Origin: an uncultured Opitutaceae bacterium
GTDB taxonomy: Bacteria; Verrucomicrobiota; Verrucomicrobiia; Opitutales; Opitutaceae
Direction: 5' to 3'
DNA: 64,000 bases
Assembly: GCA_937902925.1 (NCBI GenBank)
Contig: CALFNN010000084.1
Location: forward strand, 24,484-88,483
Made by a program: the position numbers and the translations under genes. The notes under the pieces were generated by a model, which was not told the origin of the DNA, ran no database searches, and saw only the letters and a program-made list of their open reading frames with translations. Positions 56,810-64,000 of the stretch are shown here, in pieces. Numbering within the stretch: position 1 is the first letter of the stretch; every line of letters starts with the position of its first letter.

Positions 56810-58306
56810 TCAGGACGCCGTGTCTTTCTTGCTGTCGAGTTTGTCGCCGCCGCCCCGTGGCGCGATGGCGCCTTCGATCTCGATGCCGAGAACCGGAGCA
56901 AGACCTTCCGGCGCCATGGCGGGCAACGTGATGGTCGCGCCACCTGCGCCGGGCGTGACGCGCAACGCGTGCTGCATCGGATCGGCGAGCAGGTAGGCGC
57001 GGACGATCTTGTTCGGAAAGGCGGGCAGGGTGAATTTCTCGCCGGGCCACTTGAGCAGGGTGAAGTAGAGATTGCCCGGTTGGGTCGTGCAGCGCCACTC
57101 GTCGCGATCGACCCACGCGGGCTTGCCGTCGCGGTCCTTCTTCGCGGAGTCCTCGTAGCCGAGCTCGGCCCCGAAGGGCGTCGGGCCAGCGCCGTAGATC
57201 GCGGCCCCGTTAGTGTGCGTCCATTTGCCGACTTCCCGCAGGATGTTGACCGCTTCGGCGGGAAATTCGCCGGTGGCCTTCGGGCCGACGTTGAGCAGGT
57301 AGTTGCCGCCCTTGCTGACGATATCGGCGATGTTGCGCACGACGGTCTCGGGCGACTTCCAATTGTCGTCGAAGCGATTGTAGCCCCAGTGGCCGTTGAG
57401 GGTCATGCAGACCTCGAACGGATCGACGGTCCGTCCGCCGGGGATGCGCTGCTCCGGCGTGCCATAGTCCGCGGCCACGCCGAGCCGGTTGTTGATGAGG
57501 CAGGCGGGCTGGAGCGAGTGGATCAGCTCGGCCATCTGGTCGGCCTCGAGCAACTCGCCGCGGTTGGAAACCTTGAAGGCGCCGCCGCCGTCGAACCACA
57601 CGATGCCGATCTCGCCGTAACGCGTGAGCAATTCGCGGATCTGCGCCCGCATGAAGGCGTCGTATTTGTGCACGTCGGCGTTGGGGTTCGGGTTGCCGTG
57701 GAAGCCGTGGTTCGGGTCCTGCTTGTTCGTCTCCGGGTCACGCACGCGCTGGGAATACTCCGCCGGCGAATCCGGATGGTGCCAGTCGGCGATCGAATAG
57801 TAGACGCAGAACACGATGCCGGCCTGGTGGCACGCGTCGGCGAGTTCCTTGATCGGGTCGCGACCGAACGGCGTCGCGTCGATGATGTTGTAGGGCGTCT
57901 GCTTCGTCGCGAACATCGAGAAGCCGTCGTGATGCCGCGAGGTGACGACGAGGTATTTCATGCCGGCGGCCTTGGCGACGTCGACCCAGGCGTGTGCGTC
58001 GAACTTCACCGGGTTGAACTGCGGCGCGAGTTTCTCGTATTCCGAGGACGGCAGGTTTTCCTGCAGCATGATCCACTCGGCGCGCGTGGTGTTGGCGCGG
58101 CCGGGCCATTGGCCCGCCGGAATCGCGTAAAGGCCCCAGTGGATGAACATGCCGAGCCGGGCGTGGGTGAACCACGCCATGCGTTGCTGTTGCGCGGCAT
58201 CGTAGGGCTTGACCGGGGACTGGCCCGACGGCGCGGTCTGCGCCAGAGCCGTCACGGCGAACAGGCAGGCGAGCGAGGAGACGAGGAGACGGGAGGGGGT
58301 TTTCAT
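56810..58306 (-). CDS. Secreted alpha-L-fucosidase (GH29)
   Basis: A 498-residue GH29 enzyme with a signal peptide (about residues 1-22, ALAQ). RLGMFIHWGLYAIPAGQWP, VVTSRHHDGFSMF (H125, H126) and GIVWFDGGG with the catalytic nucleophile Asp239 are the standard GH29 blocks. It hydrolyses terminal L-fucose from glycans. Downstream on the same strand of the isomerase-like gene, 76 bp away; together they fit fucose release and catabolism. Start at the ATG of 58306; the frame extends 38 residues further, without signal character. Confidence 0.94.
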   Translation of the reverse strand: MKTPSRLLVSSLACLFAVTALAQTAPSGQSPVKPYDAAQQQRMAWFTHARLGMFIHWGLYAIPAGQWPGRANTTRAEWIMLQENLPSSEYEKLAPQFNPVKFDAHAWVDVAKAAGMKYLVVTSRHHDGFSMFATKQTPYNIIDATPFGRDPIKELADACHQAGIVFCVYYSIADWHHPDSPAEYSQRVRDPETNKQDPNHGFHGNPNPNADVHKYDAFMRAQIRELLTRYGEIGIVWFDGGGAFKVSNRGELLEADQMAELIHSLQPACLINNRLGVAADYGTPEQRIPGGRTVDPFEVCMTLNGHWGYNRFDDNWKSPETVVRNIADIVSKGGNYLLNVGPKATGEFPAEAVNILREVGKWTHTNGAAIYGAGPTPFGAELGYEDSAKKDRDGKPAWVDRDEWRCTTQPGNLYFTLLKWPGEKFTLPAFPNKIVRAYLLADPMQHALRVTPGAGGATITLPAMAPEGLAPVLGIEIEGAIAPRGGGDKLDSKKDTAS

Positions 58307-58382
58307 AGTGGGACTGGGGCGGGGTGCCGCCCGGCGAGGGAGGATGGTGGAACGCGCGCCGGCGCGGCGCGCGGCCGTTTGA

Positions 58383-60005
58383 TCAAAACGCCGAGCCGTC
58401 GGCCTTGGTGCCGCAGACACTGACCTCGAGGCCGAGGTCGGCGGCGAGTGCCGCCTTGGTGTAGAGCGCGAGGTCGGCGGCGGCGGCGGACTGGGCGTAG
58501 GCGACCTGAATGTGGTTGGCCTTGTGGCGCGCCATCATCTGGTCGCGCGTCACACCATACGTGACCGCATGCATGATCGGCCACTGCACGGTCGTTTCCT
58601 TCCAGCGGCGCTCGGTCTCGGCGCGCGGGAGAGCGATGACCTTCGCGCGGCCGAGGTCCATCTTGAGCCTGCCACCCTCGACGAACACACGGCTCCAGAC
58701 GATCTCGCCGGGCTTCGCGATCCCGCGCACGGTGCCGCCGCCGAGGCGGAAATACATCGGCGGCTGGCGGAGCGAGTCGGTGCCCCGGTAGCCGCCGACA
58801 TGGTGCGCCGGCGGTGCGCTGCCGGAAATCAGGAAGACCCACACGTAGTCGGACGTCGTGCCGGTCCGGTCCCAGTCGCCCCAGCGCAAATCGTGCAGCG
58901 TGTTCTCGACCGGCTGGCCGAGCGCGGTATGCACGCGGTTGGTGAAGAGCCCGTCGAGGCCGGCGCATTCGTCGACCTCGTTGAAATGCGTGAGCGGCTG
59001 GCCGGCGCGGATGACCCGGCCGGCGGCGTTCTTGACGGGCGGACGGTCGGAGTTGTTGAGGAGGCCCTCGACGAGGTCGCTCGCCGGGAGGAGATCCTTG
59101 AGGCCCTGCTGGTATTGGATGCCGATGGTCTCGCAGCCGAATTCGTCGGCGATGCGCAACGCGGCGATGTAGGTTTTGCACTGCCAGAGAATCTGGCGCT
59201 CGGTGAGCTCGGTCTTTTCGTTCCGGCCGAGGTGAAATTTCATGCCCTTCTGCCGCAGCCAGCGGTAAACGGCGCGCGCCTCGGCATCGCTGACCTGCGT
59301 CGCACCGTAGTAGAGCGCGGACTGAGAGAGGCGTTCCTTGTAGACGCCGGTGGCGAACAGGAGTTCGTCGGGGATGACGGCGTTATACATGCCCATGCAA
59401 CCCTCGTCGAAGATGCCCATGATGGACTTCCGGCGGAGGAGATCGGCGGCGATTTTTTTCGCGACGGTCCGGGCTTTGGCCGGCACGACGGCGCGGGCGA
59501 GCGGCTTCACGTGGGCGGTGCGATGCTTTGCGACGCCGGTCTTCAACCAGCTGGCGAGTCCGTCGAGAAAATAGGCATCCGTGAAGTCCTCGCTCCAGAG
59601 CGTGGAATATTTCACGCCGGCCTTGGTGAGCGAACCGTTGAGATTCAGCATCCCGACGAGGCCCGGCCAGGTGCCGCTCCAGTTGGCGACGGTCAGGATC
59701 GGCGCGCGGTGCGAGATCAGCCCGTGCAGCAGATGGTGCGAATACTGCCACACGGCCTCGGCGACGATGAGCGGTGTCGTCGGATCGATGGTGGCGAACA
59801 CCGCCATGCCCTCCTTCTGCGAGCCGATGAACCCGTGCTTCACCGCGGGCTTGTAGGGATGCGCGCGGACGAGCTTGAAGCCGAGCCTGGCGACCGCGGC
59901 GGTGAGCGCCTGCTCCATCGCGCGTTGGGCGGGCCAGCAGACTTCGTTGGCGGACGGGCGGAGGTCGCCATTGGCGACGAGGAGAATGGTCTTGGGTTTG
60001 GCCAT
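58383..60005 (-). CDS. L-fucose/L-arabinose isomerase-family protein
   Basis: A 540-residue cytoplasmic protein. [21 protein letters not shown] (in pieces: [10 protein letters not shown] and [19 protein letters not shown]), [19 protein letters not shown] and the C-terminal IMHAVTYG are the recognisable family blocks of the fucose-isomerase-like group in Verrucomicrobia; the metal-ligand positions of true FucI cannot be confirmed by eye. Divergent from an AraC regulator, 105 bp away, and followed by the secreted fucosidase. Most likely converts L-fucose or a related sugar. Confidence 0.72.
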   Translation of the reverse strand: MAKPKTILLVANGDLRPSANEVCWPAQRAMEQALTAAVARLGFKLVRAHPYKPAVKHGFIGSQKEGMAVFATIDPTTPLIVAEAVWQYSHHLLHGLISHRAPILTVANWSGTWPGLVGMLNLNGSLTKAGVKYSTLWSEDFTDAYFLDGLASWLKTGVAKHRTAHVKPLARAVVPAKARTVAKKIAADLLRRKSIMGIFDEGCMGMYNAVIPDELLFATGVYKERLSQSALYYGATQVSDAEARAVYRWLRQKGMKFHLGRNEKTELTERQILWQCKTYIAALRIADEFGCETIGIQYQQGLKDLLPASDLVEGLLNNSDRPPVKNAAGRVIRAGQPLTHFNEVDECAGLDGLFTNRVHTALGQPVENTLHDLRWGDWDRTGTTSDYVWVFLISGSAPPAHHVGGYRGTDSLRQPPMYFRLGGGTVRGIAKPGEIVWSRVFVEGGRLKMDLGRAKVIALPRAETERRWKETTVQWPIMHAVTYGVTRDQMMARHKANHIQVAYAQSAAAADLALYTKAALAADLGLEVSVCGTKADGSAF

Positions 60006-60110
60006 GAGAGGGGAGTGTTGCGGGGGCTTGACCTAGAGAAAATTGGCGGTTGGGAAGAAGAAGAATGCTCTCGAAATGACCGTGCCGGAATGGATAGAAA
60101 AGACTTTCGC

Positions 60111-60992
60111 ATGGAGAAAATCGACCGCCGTGATGCCACGGGCCTGCTCTCGCAGCAGGTGACTGCGGCGCGTTATTTTTTTCTCAACCTCGCTCCGCGG
60201 CGGGTTGAGCCGCTCGCACTCGTCATGGGCGGGCGCGAGCACTGCAATCCCGACTACGCGATCGTGCGGCGCGATTTTCCCTTTTACGTGCTCGAATATG
60301 TGGTGTCGGGCCACGGCACGGTGAAGCTCGACGGCCGGTCGCACGCGCTCGGGCCGGGGATGGTCTTCGCGTGCGCGCCGACGACGCGCTGCGAGATCCA
60401 TGCCGATCCGCGCGATCCGATGGTGAAATACTTCCTCGCGTTTGCCGGCGCCGGCGTGCCGGCGCGGTTCCGGCGCTGCGGCGTGTCCCCCGGTCGCGCG
60501 CGCCAGCTCGCGGCGCACGCCGAGGTCACGAGCGTGCTCGAGGACCTGGTGCGCGAGGGCCAGCGGTCGGGCGGACTCGCCGGCCGGATCTGCACGGCGC
60601 TGTTCGAACTGTTGCTGCTGAAGATCGAGGACACGGCGACGCTGGCGCCGCATGCCAGCGAACCCGCGCGCGAGGCGTTCCTGCGCTGCAAGGCGCTGAT
60701 CGACGCCCAAGCGGAGAAGCTCGGCACGCTGGAGGAAATCGCCCGCGCGGCCGGGGTCGAGGCCTCGAGCGTCTGCCGGTGGTTTCGCCGTTATCAGGGC
60801 ACGAGCCCGTATCAATACCTCCTGCGGCGCAAAATGAATCTCGCCGCCGAGCATCTGGTCGAGAACGGGGGCTTGGTGAAGGAGGCCGCGGAACTCGTGG
60901 GATTTGCCGACCCGTATCATTTTTCGCGGGCCTTCAAGTCCGTCCACGGCGTCGCCCCGCGCGATCTCCTGCGCTACCGGCGCGCCGGATAA
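60111..60992 (+). CDS. AraC-family transcription regulator
   Basis: A 293-residue protein. N-terminal cupin-like sensor (GTVKLDGRSHALGPGMVFACAP) and a C-terminal double helix-turn-helix (GTLEEIARAAGVEASSVCRWFRRYQGTSPYQYL and EAAELVGFADPYHFSRAFKSVHGVAP; shown in blocks). It is divergent from the isomerase/fucosidase pair and likely activates it in response to a sugar. Start is uncertain: ATG at 60111 or an ATG seven codons upstream at 60090; neither has a good ribosome-binding site. Confidence 0.9.
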   Translation: MEKIDRRDATGLLSQQVTAARYFFLNLAPRRVEPLALVMGGREHCNPDYAIVRRDFPFYVLEYVVSGHGTVKLDGRSHALGPGMVFACAPTTRCEIHADPRDPMVKYFLAFAGAGVPARFRRCGVSPGRARQLAAHAEVTSVLEDLVREGQRSGGLAGRICTALFELLLLKIEDTATLAPHASEPAREAFLRCKALIDAQAEKLGTLEEIARAAGVEASSVCRWFRRYQGTSPYQYLLRRKMNLAAEHLVENGGLVKEAAELVGFADPYHFSRAFKSVHGVAPRDLLRYRRAG

Positions 60993-61052
60993 GGCGCCTC
61001 GGCCGTCGCGGACGAGCGCCCCGGCTTGCACCGGCGGGACGGTTAACGTGTC

Positions 61053-62150
61053 GTGGCGCGCGTGACTGCTGCGACTCTCATCCGCGCCATCGACGTGACG
61101 CCGCTCGACATTCCGCTGCGCGCGCCGTTCGGAATCTCCGGCGGCGCGCCGGCGGTGGCGAACAACGTGCTTTTGACGGTCGAACTGGTGGATGGCACGC
61201 GGGGCTGGGGCGAGGCAGCGCCGCTGCCGCCCTACAACGGCGAGACCCAGGCGGCGGCGCTCGCGGCACTTGGCACGGCGCGGACCGGGCTGGTGGGTCG
61301 CGACGCGCGGGCGTGGCGCGAGCTGGCGGGCGAGTTCCGGGCGCGTGGCGGAGCGCGCTGCGGCTCGGCGCAGTGCGCGATCGAGACAGCGCTGCTCGAT
61401 GCGTTGACGAGGCACGATGGCGTGCCGCTGGGGAAATTTTTTGGCGGGGCGGGCACCGAACTCGAAACCGACATGACGGTGACGACCGGTTCGGTCGACG
61501 CCGCGGCGGCGGCGGCGCGGGAGATCGCGATGCGGGGCATTCGCACGATCAAGGTGAAGATTGGCGACCGGCTGGGAGTGGCGCACGATCTGGCGCGCGT
61601 GGCGGCGATTCGGGAGGCCGTGCCCGGCGCGCCGCTCATTCTCGATGGCAATGCCGGCTTGTCGCGCGCCGACGCGAGCGGATTCGTCCGCGGCTTGAAG
61701 GCGCGGAGCATTGGGCCGGCGCTGTTGGAACAGTGGTTGCCGAAGGACGATCTCGCGGGCATGCGCGCGCTGGGCGAGGAGTCCGGCTGGCTGGTGGCAG
61801 CGGACGAAAGCGTGAGTTCGGCGGCCGATGCGCGGCGGGTGGTCGCGGCGGGCGCCGCCGGCGTGATCAACATCAAGTTGATGAAGGCCGGTGTCATCGA
61901 GGCGCTCGAAGTCGTGGCGGTGGCCCGCGCGGCGGGACTCGGCCTGATGATCGGCGGCAATGTCGAGTCGATCCTCGCGATGACGGTATCGGCGTGTTTT
62001 GCGGCGGGGCTGGGCGGCTTTCGGTTCGCGGATCTCGACACGCCGTGGTTTCTCGCGACGAATCCGTTCGCAGGTGGCTACGTGACGGACGGCGGACGGA
62101 TTTCGGTCGGCGCCGTCGCGGCGGGTCACGGCGTGTGTCCGCGGCAGTGA
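61053..62150 (+). CDS. Dipeptide epimerase (enolase superfamily, L-Ala-D/L-Glu epimerase type)
   Basis: A 365-residue member of the muconate-lactonising subgroup. Catalytic lysines are K167 and K169 (IKVKIGD), metal ligands D198 (LILDGNAG), E226 (LEQWLP) and D251 (AADES), and the second-side lysine K275 in NIKLMKAG. This pattern fits L-Ala-D/L-Glu epimerases of murein peptide recycling. Start GTG at 61053; GTG at 61062 is another option. It follows the AraC gene by 60 bp on the same strand. Function beyond the epimerase group is inference. Confidence 0.88.
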   Translation: MARVTAATLIRAIDVTPLDIPLRAPFGISGGAPAVANNVLLTVELVDGTRGWGEAAPLPPYNGETQAAALAALGTARTGLVGRDARAWRELAGEFRARGGARCGSAQCAIETALLDALTRHDGVPLGKFFGGAGTELETDMTVTTGSVDAAAAAAREIAMRGIRTIKVKIGDRLGVAHDLARVAAIREAVPGAPLILDGNAGLSRADASGFVRGLKARSIGPALLEQWLPKDDLAGMRALGEESGWLVAADESVSSAADARRVVAAGAAGVINIKLMKAGVIEALEVVAVARAAGLGLMIGGNVESILAMTVSACFAAGLGGFRFADLDTPWFLATNPFAGGYVTDGGRISVGAVAAGHGVCPRQ

Positions 62151-62187
62151 CGGCGAGGTGGAGGGGAGGCGGCGCGCGCGGCGCGGT

Positions 62188-62691
62188 TCAGGGCGAGCGC
62201 GGGCGCACCTTGAGCTTCGAGACGACGTTGTGCACGCCGTCGGTGTCCAGGGCGAGGGCCACGGCTTTACCGATAAGGTCGGGCGTGGCCACCGTGCCCC
62301 GGAGGCCGACCTCGCCGTCCTGGCAGTCGACGTTGATGTCGAGGGCGGACAGATCGCGATCGAGGACGTATTTCGCTTTCACCATGGCGACGATGCGGGC
62401 GTCGCCGATCCGTTCGCCGACCACCGCCGTCTTGGAGCGGACAACCTGGCCGGTCTTCGCGAGGTCGCCCTTGATGTCGTCGGCCGTGAGGTGCCAGTCC
62501 CGGAGCTTTTCGGAAATTGAATCCGTCATCCGACCGGCGGCGTCACGGGTCTTCGCGCCCGCTTCATCGGCCGCACTGCGGGCCTGACTGGCCGCCGACG
62601 AGGCCGCGGCCGTCGCCGAGGGCTGTTCGTAGACGTAGAACCCGTATGCCCCGGCGAGCGCGCCGAGGAGAAAGACGATGATGGTTTTCAT
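62188..62691 (-). CDS. BON-domain protein with an N-terminal membrane anchor
   Basis: A 167-residue protein. MKTIIVFLLGALAGAYGFYVYEQP forms a signal anchor, followed by an alanine/serine-rich linker and a BON domain (VAMVKAKYVLDRDLSALDINVD, GEVGLRGTV, AVALALDTDGVHNVVSKL). BON domains bind membranes in OsmY-like stress proteins. It has a paralogue immediately upstream on the same strand, at 62735. Confidence 0.85.
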   Translation of the reverse strand: MKTIIVFLLGALAGAYGFYVYEQPSATAAASSAASQARSAADEAGAKTRDAAGRMTDSISEKLRDWHLTADDIKGDLAKTGQVVRSKTAVVGERIGDARIVAMVKAKYVLDRDLSALDINVDCQDGEVGLRGTVATPDLIGKAVALALDTDGVHNVVSKLKVRPRSP

Positions 62692-62734
62692 GAAGCGCTG
62701 AAAGTGGTGTGGCCGCAGGCGGGGGAGCGGTGGG

Positions 62735-63199
62735 TCAATGCGACTGCAGCTTGAGGAGTGAAATGGCCTTGGTCACGCCTTCCGTGTCGAGGGCGATGGC
62801 CATCGCCTTGCCGATCTCGGCCAGCGAATCCGCCGCGCCACTGAGCGCCACGGCGCCGTGATCGGCGGCAACCCGGATGGCCAGCCCGGACAAATCCGAG
62901 TCGGTCTGGAATTTCGCGGCAATAAGACTCGCGACCGCGTCGTCGTCCAAGTGGCCGGCGGGAAACGGCGTGGCGGCGGTCTTGGTCCGGATCACGCGAC
63001 CAGTCTGCTCGAACTCGTCGCGAATATCCTCGGGGCGAAGGCCCAGTTCGAACAGACGGGTGGGGAGCGAGGGTTTTGCGCCGGTCGCCGGCTCGGTTGC
63101 CGGAAGCGGATCGGGGGAGGTGGCGGCAGGCGGCAATCCGGCCTGCGTCCGGTTGCACAGCAGTGCGGTGGAAAAAAGGAGGAGAGTGATGGTTTTCAC
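62735..63199 (-). CDS. BON-domain exported protein
   Basis: A 154-residue protein that starts with GTG at 63199; a signal peptide [20 protein letters not shown] runs to about residue 20. The BON core is [39 protein letters not shown] and [11 protein letters not shown]. It shares the KTI start and C-terminal layout with the protein at 62188, showing a tandem duplication. Convergent relation: the SDR at 63357 is divergent, 157 bp upstream. Confidence 0.83.
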   Translation of the reverse strand: MKTITLLLFSTALLCNRTQAGLPPAATSPDPLPATEPATGAKPSLPTRLFELGLRPEDIRDEFEQTGRVIRTKTAATPFPAGHLDDDAVASLIAAKFQTDSDLSGLAIRVAADHGAVALSGAADSLAEIGKAMAIALDTEGVTKAISLLKLQSH

Positions 63200-63356
63200 G
63201 GCGAAAGAGTTGATAAGCCGTCTGACCTCGCGGTTCTGGGTAGGTTCGCGAGCGTCGGGAGATATTGTCCGACACAATCTGGCGGGTCCGCGCCGGACCG
63301 GCGGAAGTGCCAACGGGCTTGCGCGCACCGCGGCGCGCACCTTTGCTGGCGGCGAG

Positions 63357-64000
63357 ATGACTACCTCGAAAACCGCCCTCGTCACCGGCGCGTCCCGCGG
63401 CATCGGCCGGGGCATCGCCGTCGAGCTGGCCCGCGCCGGCTGCCGCATGGCGATCAACTACGCTGGCAACGCGGAAGCAGCGGCCGAGGCGCTGGCGCTC
63501 GTGCGCGCGGTGGGCGGCGACGGTTTCACGGTGCAGGGCGACGTGTCGGTCGCGGCCGACCGCGAGCGGCTGGTGGCGGAGACGATCAAGGCATTTGGCC
63601 GGATCGACCTGCTGGTGAACAATGCCGGCGTCGCGCCGAAAGTGCGCGCCGATCTGCTCGACGCGGGCGAGGAGAGCTTCGACCGGCTTTACGCGATCAA
63701 TCTCAAGGGCCCGTTTTTTCTCACGCAGCTCGTCGCGAAGGCGATGCAGAAACAGGCGCCCGACGCGGAGGGCTTCCGCGGGCGGATCGTGAACATCACC
63801 TCGATTTCGGTCTACGCAGCGTCGATCAACCGCGGCGATTACTGCATGGTGAAGGCCGGGCTCGCGATGATGACGAAGCTCTTCGCCGACCGGCTCGCGG
63901 GCGACGGCATCAACGTCTACGAAATCCGGCCCGGCGTGGTGGCCACCGACATGACCGGCGGCGTGAAGGAAAAATACGACAAGCTCATCCTCCACGACGA
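63357..64000 (+). CDS. Short-chain dehydrogenase/reductase (3' end outside window)
   Basis: At least 214 codons of a classical SDR, cut at the right edge. TGASRGIG at 10-17, NNAG at 88-91, [12 protein letters not shown] with the catalytic serine (about 149-151) and the YxxxK pair Y162/K166 (DYCMVK) are all present; PGVVATDM follows. These usually reduce a ketone on a sugar, acyl carrier protein or other metabolite; the substrate cannot be assigned. Confidence 0.9.
   Translation, partial: MTTSKTALVTGASRGIGRGIAVELARAGCRMAINYAGNAEAAAEALALVRAVGGDGFTVQGDVSVAADRERLVAETIKAFGRIDLLVNNAGVAPKVRADLLDAGEESFDRLYAINLKGPFFLTQLVAKAMQKQAPDAEGFRGRIVNITSISVYAASINRGDYCMVKAGLAMMTKLFADRLAGDGINVYEIRPGVVATDMTGGVKEKYDKLILHD

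Noticed and set aside
60028..60056. A TTGACC box as a -35 element for the AraC gene
   Set aside because: No -10 element at a suitable distance.
58512..60992. An 826-codon frame ending at the AraC stop
   Set aside because: Only the last 293 codons are the regulator; the rest is antisense to the isomerase-like gene.

Overview
The window is GC-rich, densely coded bacterial DNA. The gene content fits an aerobic or facultative polysaccharide degrader of the Verrucomicrobiota, most likely Opitutaceae: a large TonB-dependent receptor of the Opitutaceae type with no SusD partner, GH29 and GH3 enzymes, several Gfo/Idh/MocA and TIM-barrel sugar isomerase genes, and multi-membrane-span glycosyltransferases. 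This placement is inference from content; there is no rRNA or other marker. I saw no tRNA, rRNA, CRISPR array or insertion sequence.

Region 1 (1-34,605) is one very large cell-surface glycan cluster with genes on both strands. It holds a Gfo/Idh/MocA sugar-nucleotide dehydrogenase (cut by the left edge), about seven polytopic GT-C-like proteins, at least seven soluble or membrane-anchored glycosyltransferases, six SAM methyltransferases, a radical SAM enzyme, a two-domain SDR fusion, a Wzx-type flippase (20,894), a polyprenyl glycosylphosphotransferase that would start chain synthesis (31,108) and an O-antigen-ligase/polymerase-like protein with TPR repeats (32,581). Three tight transcription units stand out: 10,033 to 3,638 (minus), 20,732 to 11,936 (minus; membrane protein, SDR fusion, methyltransferase, radical SAM, methyltransferase, two GT2s) and 20,894 to 27,985 (plus; flippase, glycosyltransferases and methyltransferases joined by repeated four-base overlaps).

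Region 2 (34,726-41,155) is mostly housekeeping: a VTT/DedA-type membrane protein, xseA, an exported MsrB, and a large hybrid histidine kinase (CHASE-PAS-PAS-HisKA-HATPase-REC-REC). A near-perfect inverted repeat follows the kinase.

Region 3 (41,361-49,408) is carbohydrate metabolism: a Gfo/Idh/MocA oxidoreductase, two xylose-isomerase-like TIM-barrel proteins, an SSS sodium/solute symporter, a NamZ-type (DUF1343) lipoprotein, glycerate kinase and a DUF1653 protein. NamZ plus symporter plus the dipeptide epimerase further right could form a muropeptide salvage route.

Region 4 (49,590-60,992) is a fucose-type glycan degradation block: secreted GH3 glucosidase and esterase, an unusually AT-rich regulatory gap, the TonB-dependent receptor, a clear intrinsic terminator and a REP-like hairpin doublet, then secreted alpha-L-fucosidase and a fucose-isomerase-like protein divergent from an AraC regulator. 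Region 5 (61,053-64,000) has a dipeptide epimerase, two small BON-domain exported proteins and an SDR cut by the right edge.

Most useful unexplained signals: the SDR-SDR fusion whose second domain lacks the catalytic lysine, the two REP-like inverted doublets (one with compensatory stem changes), the radical SAM/methyltransferase/GT2 unit, and the AT islands upstream of the receptor.
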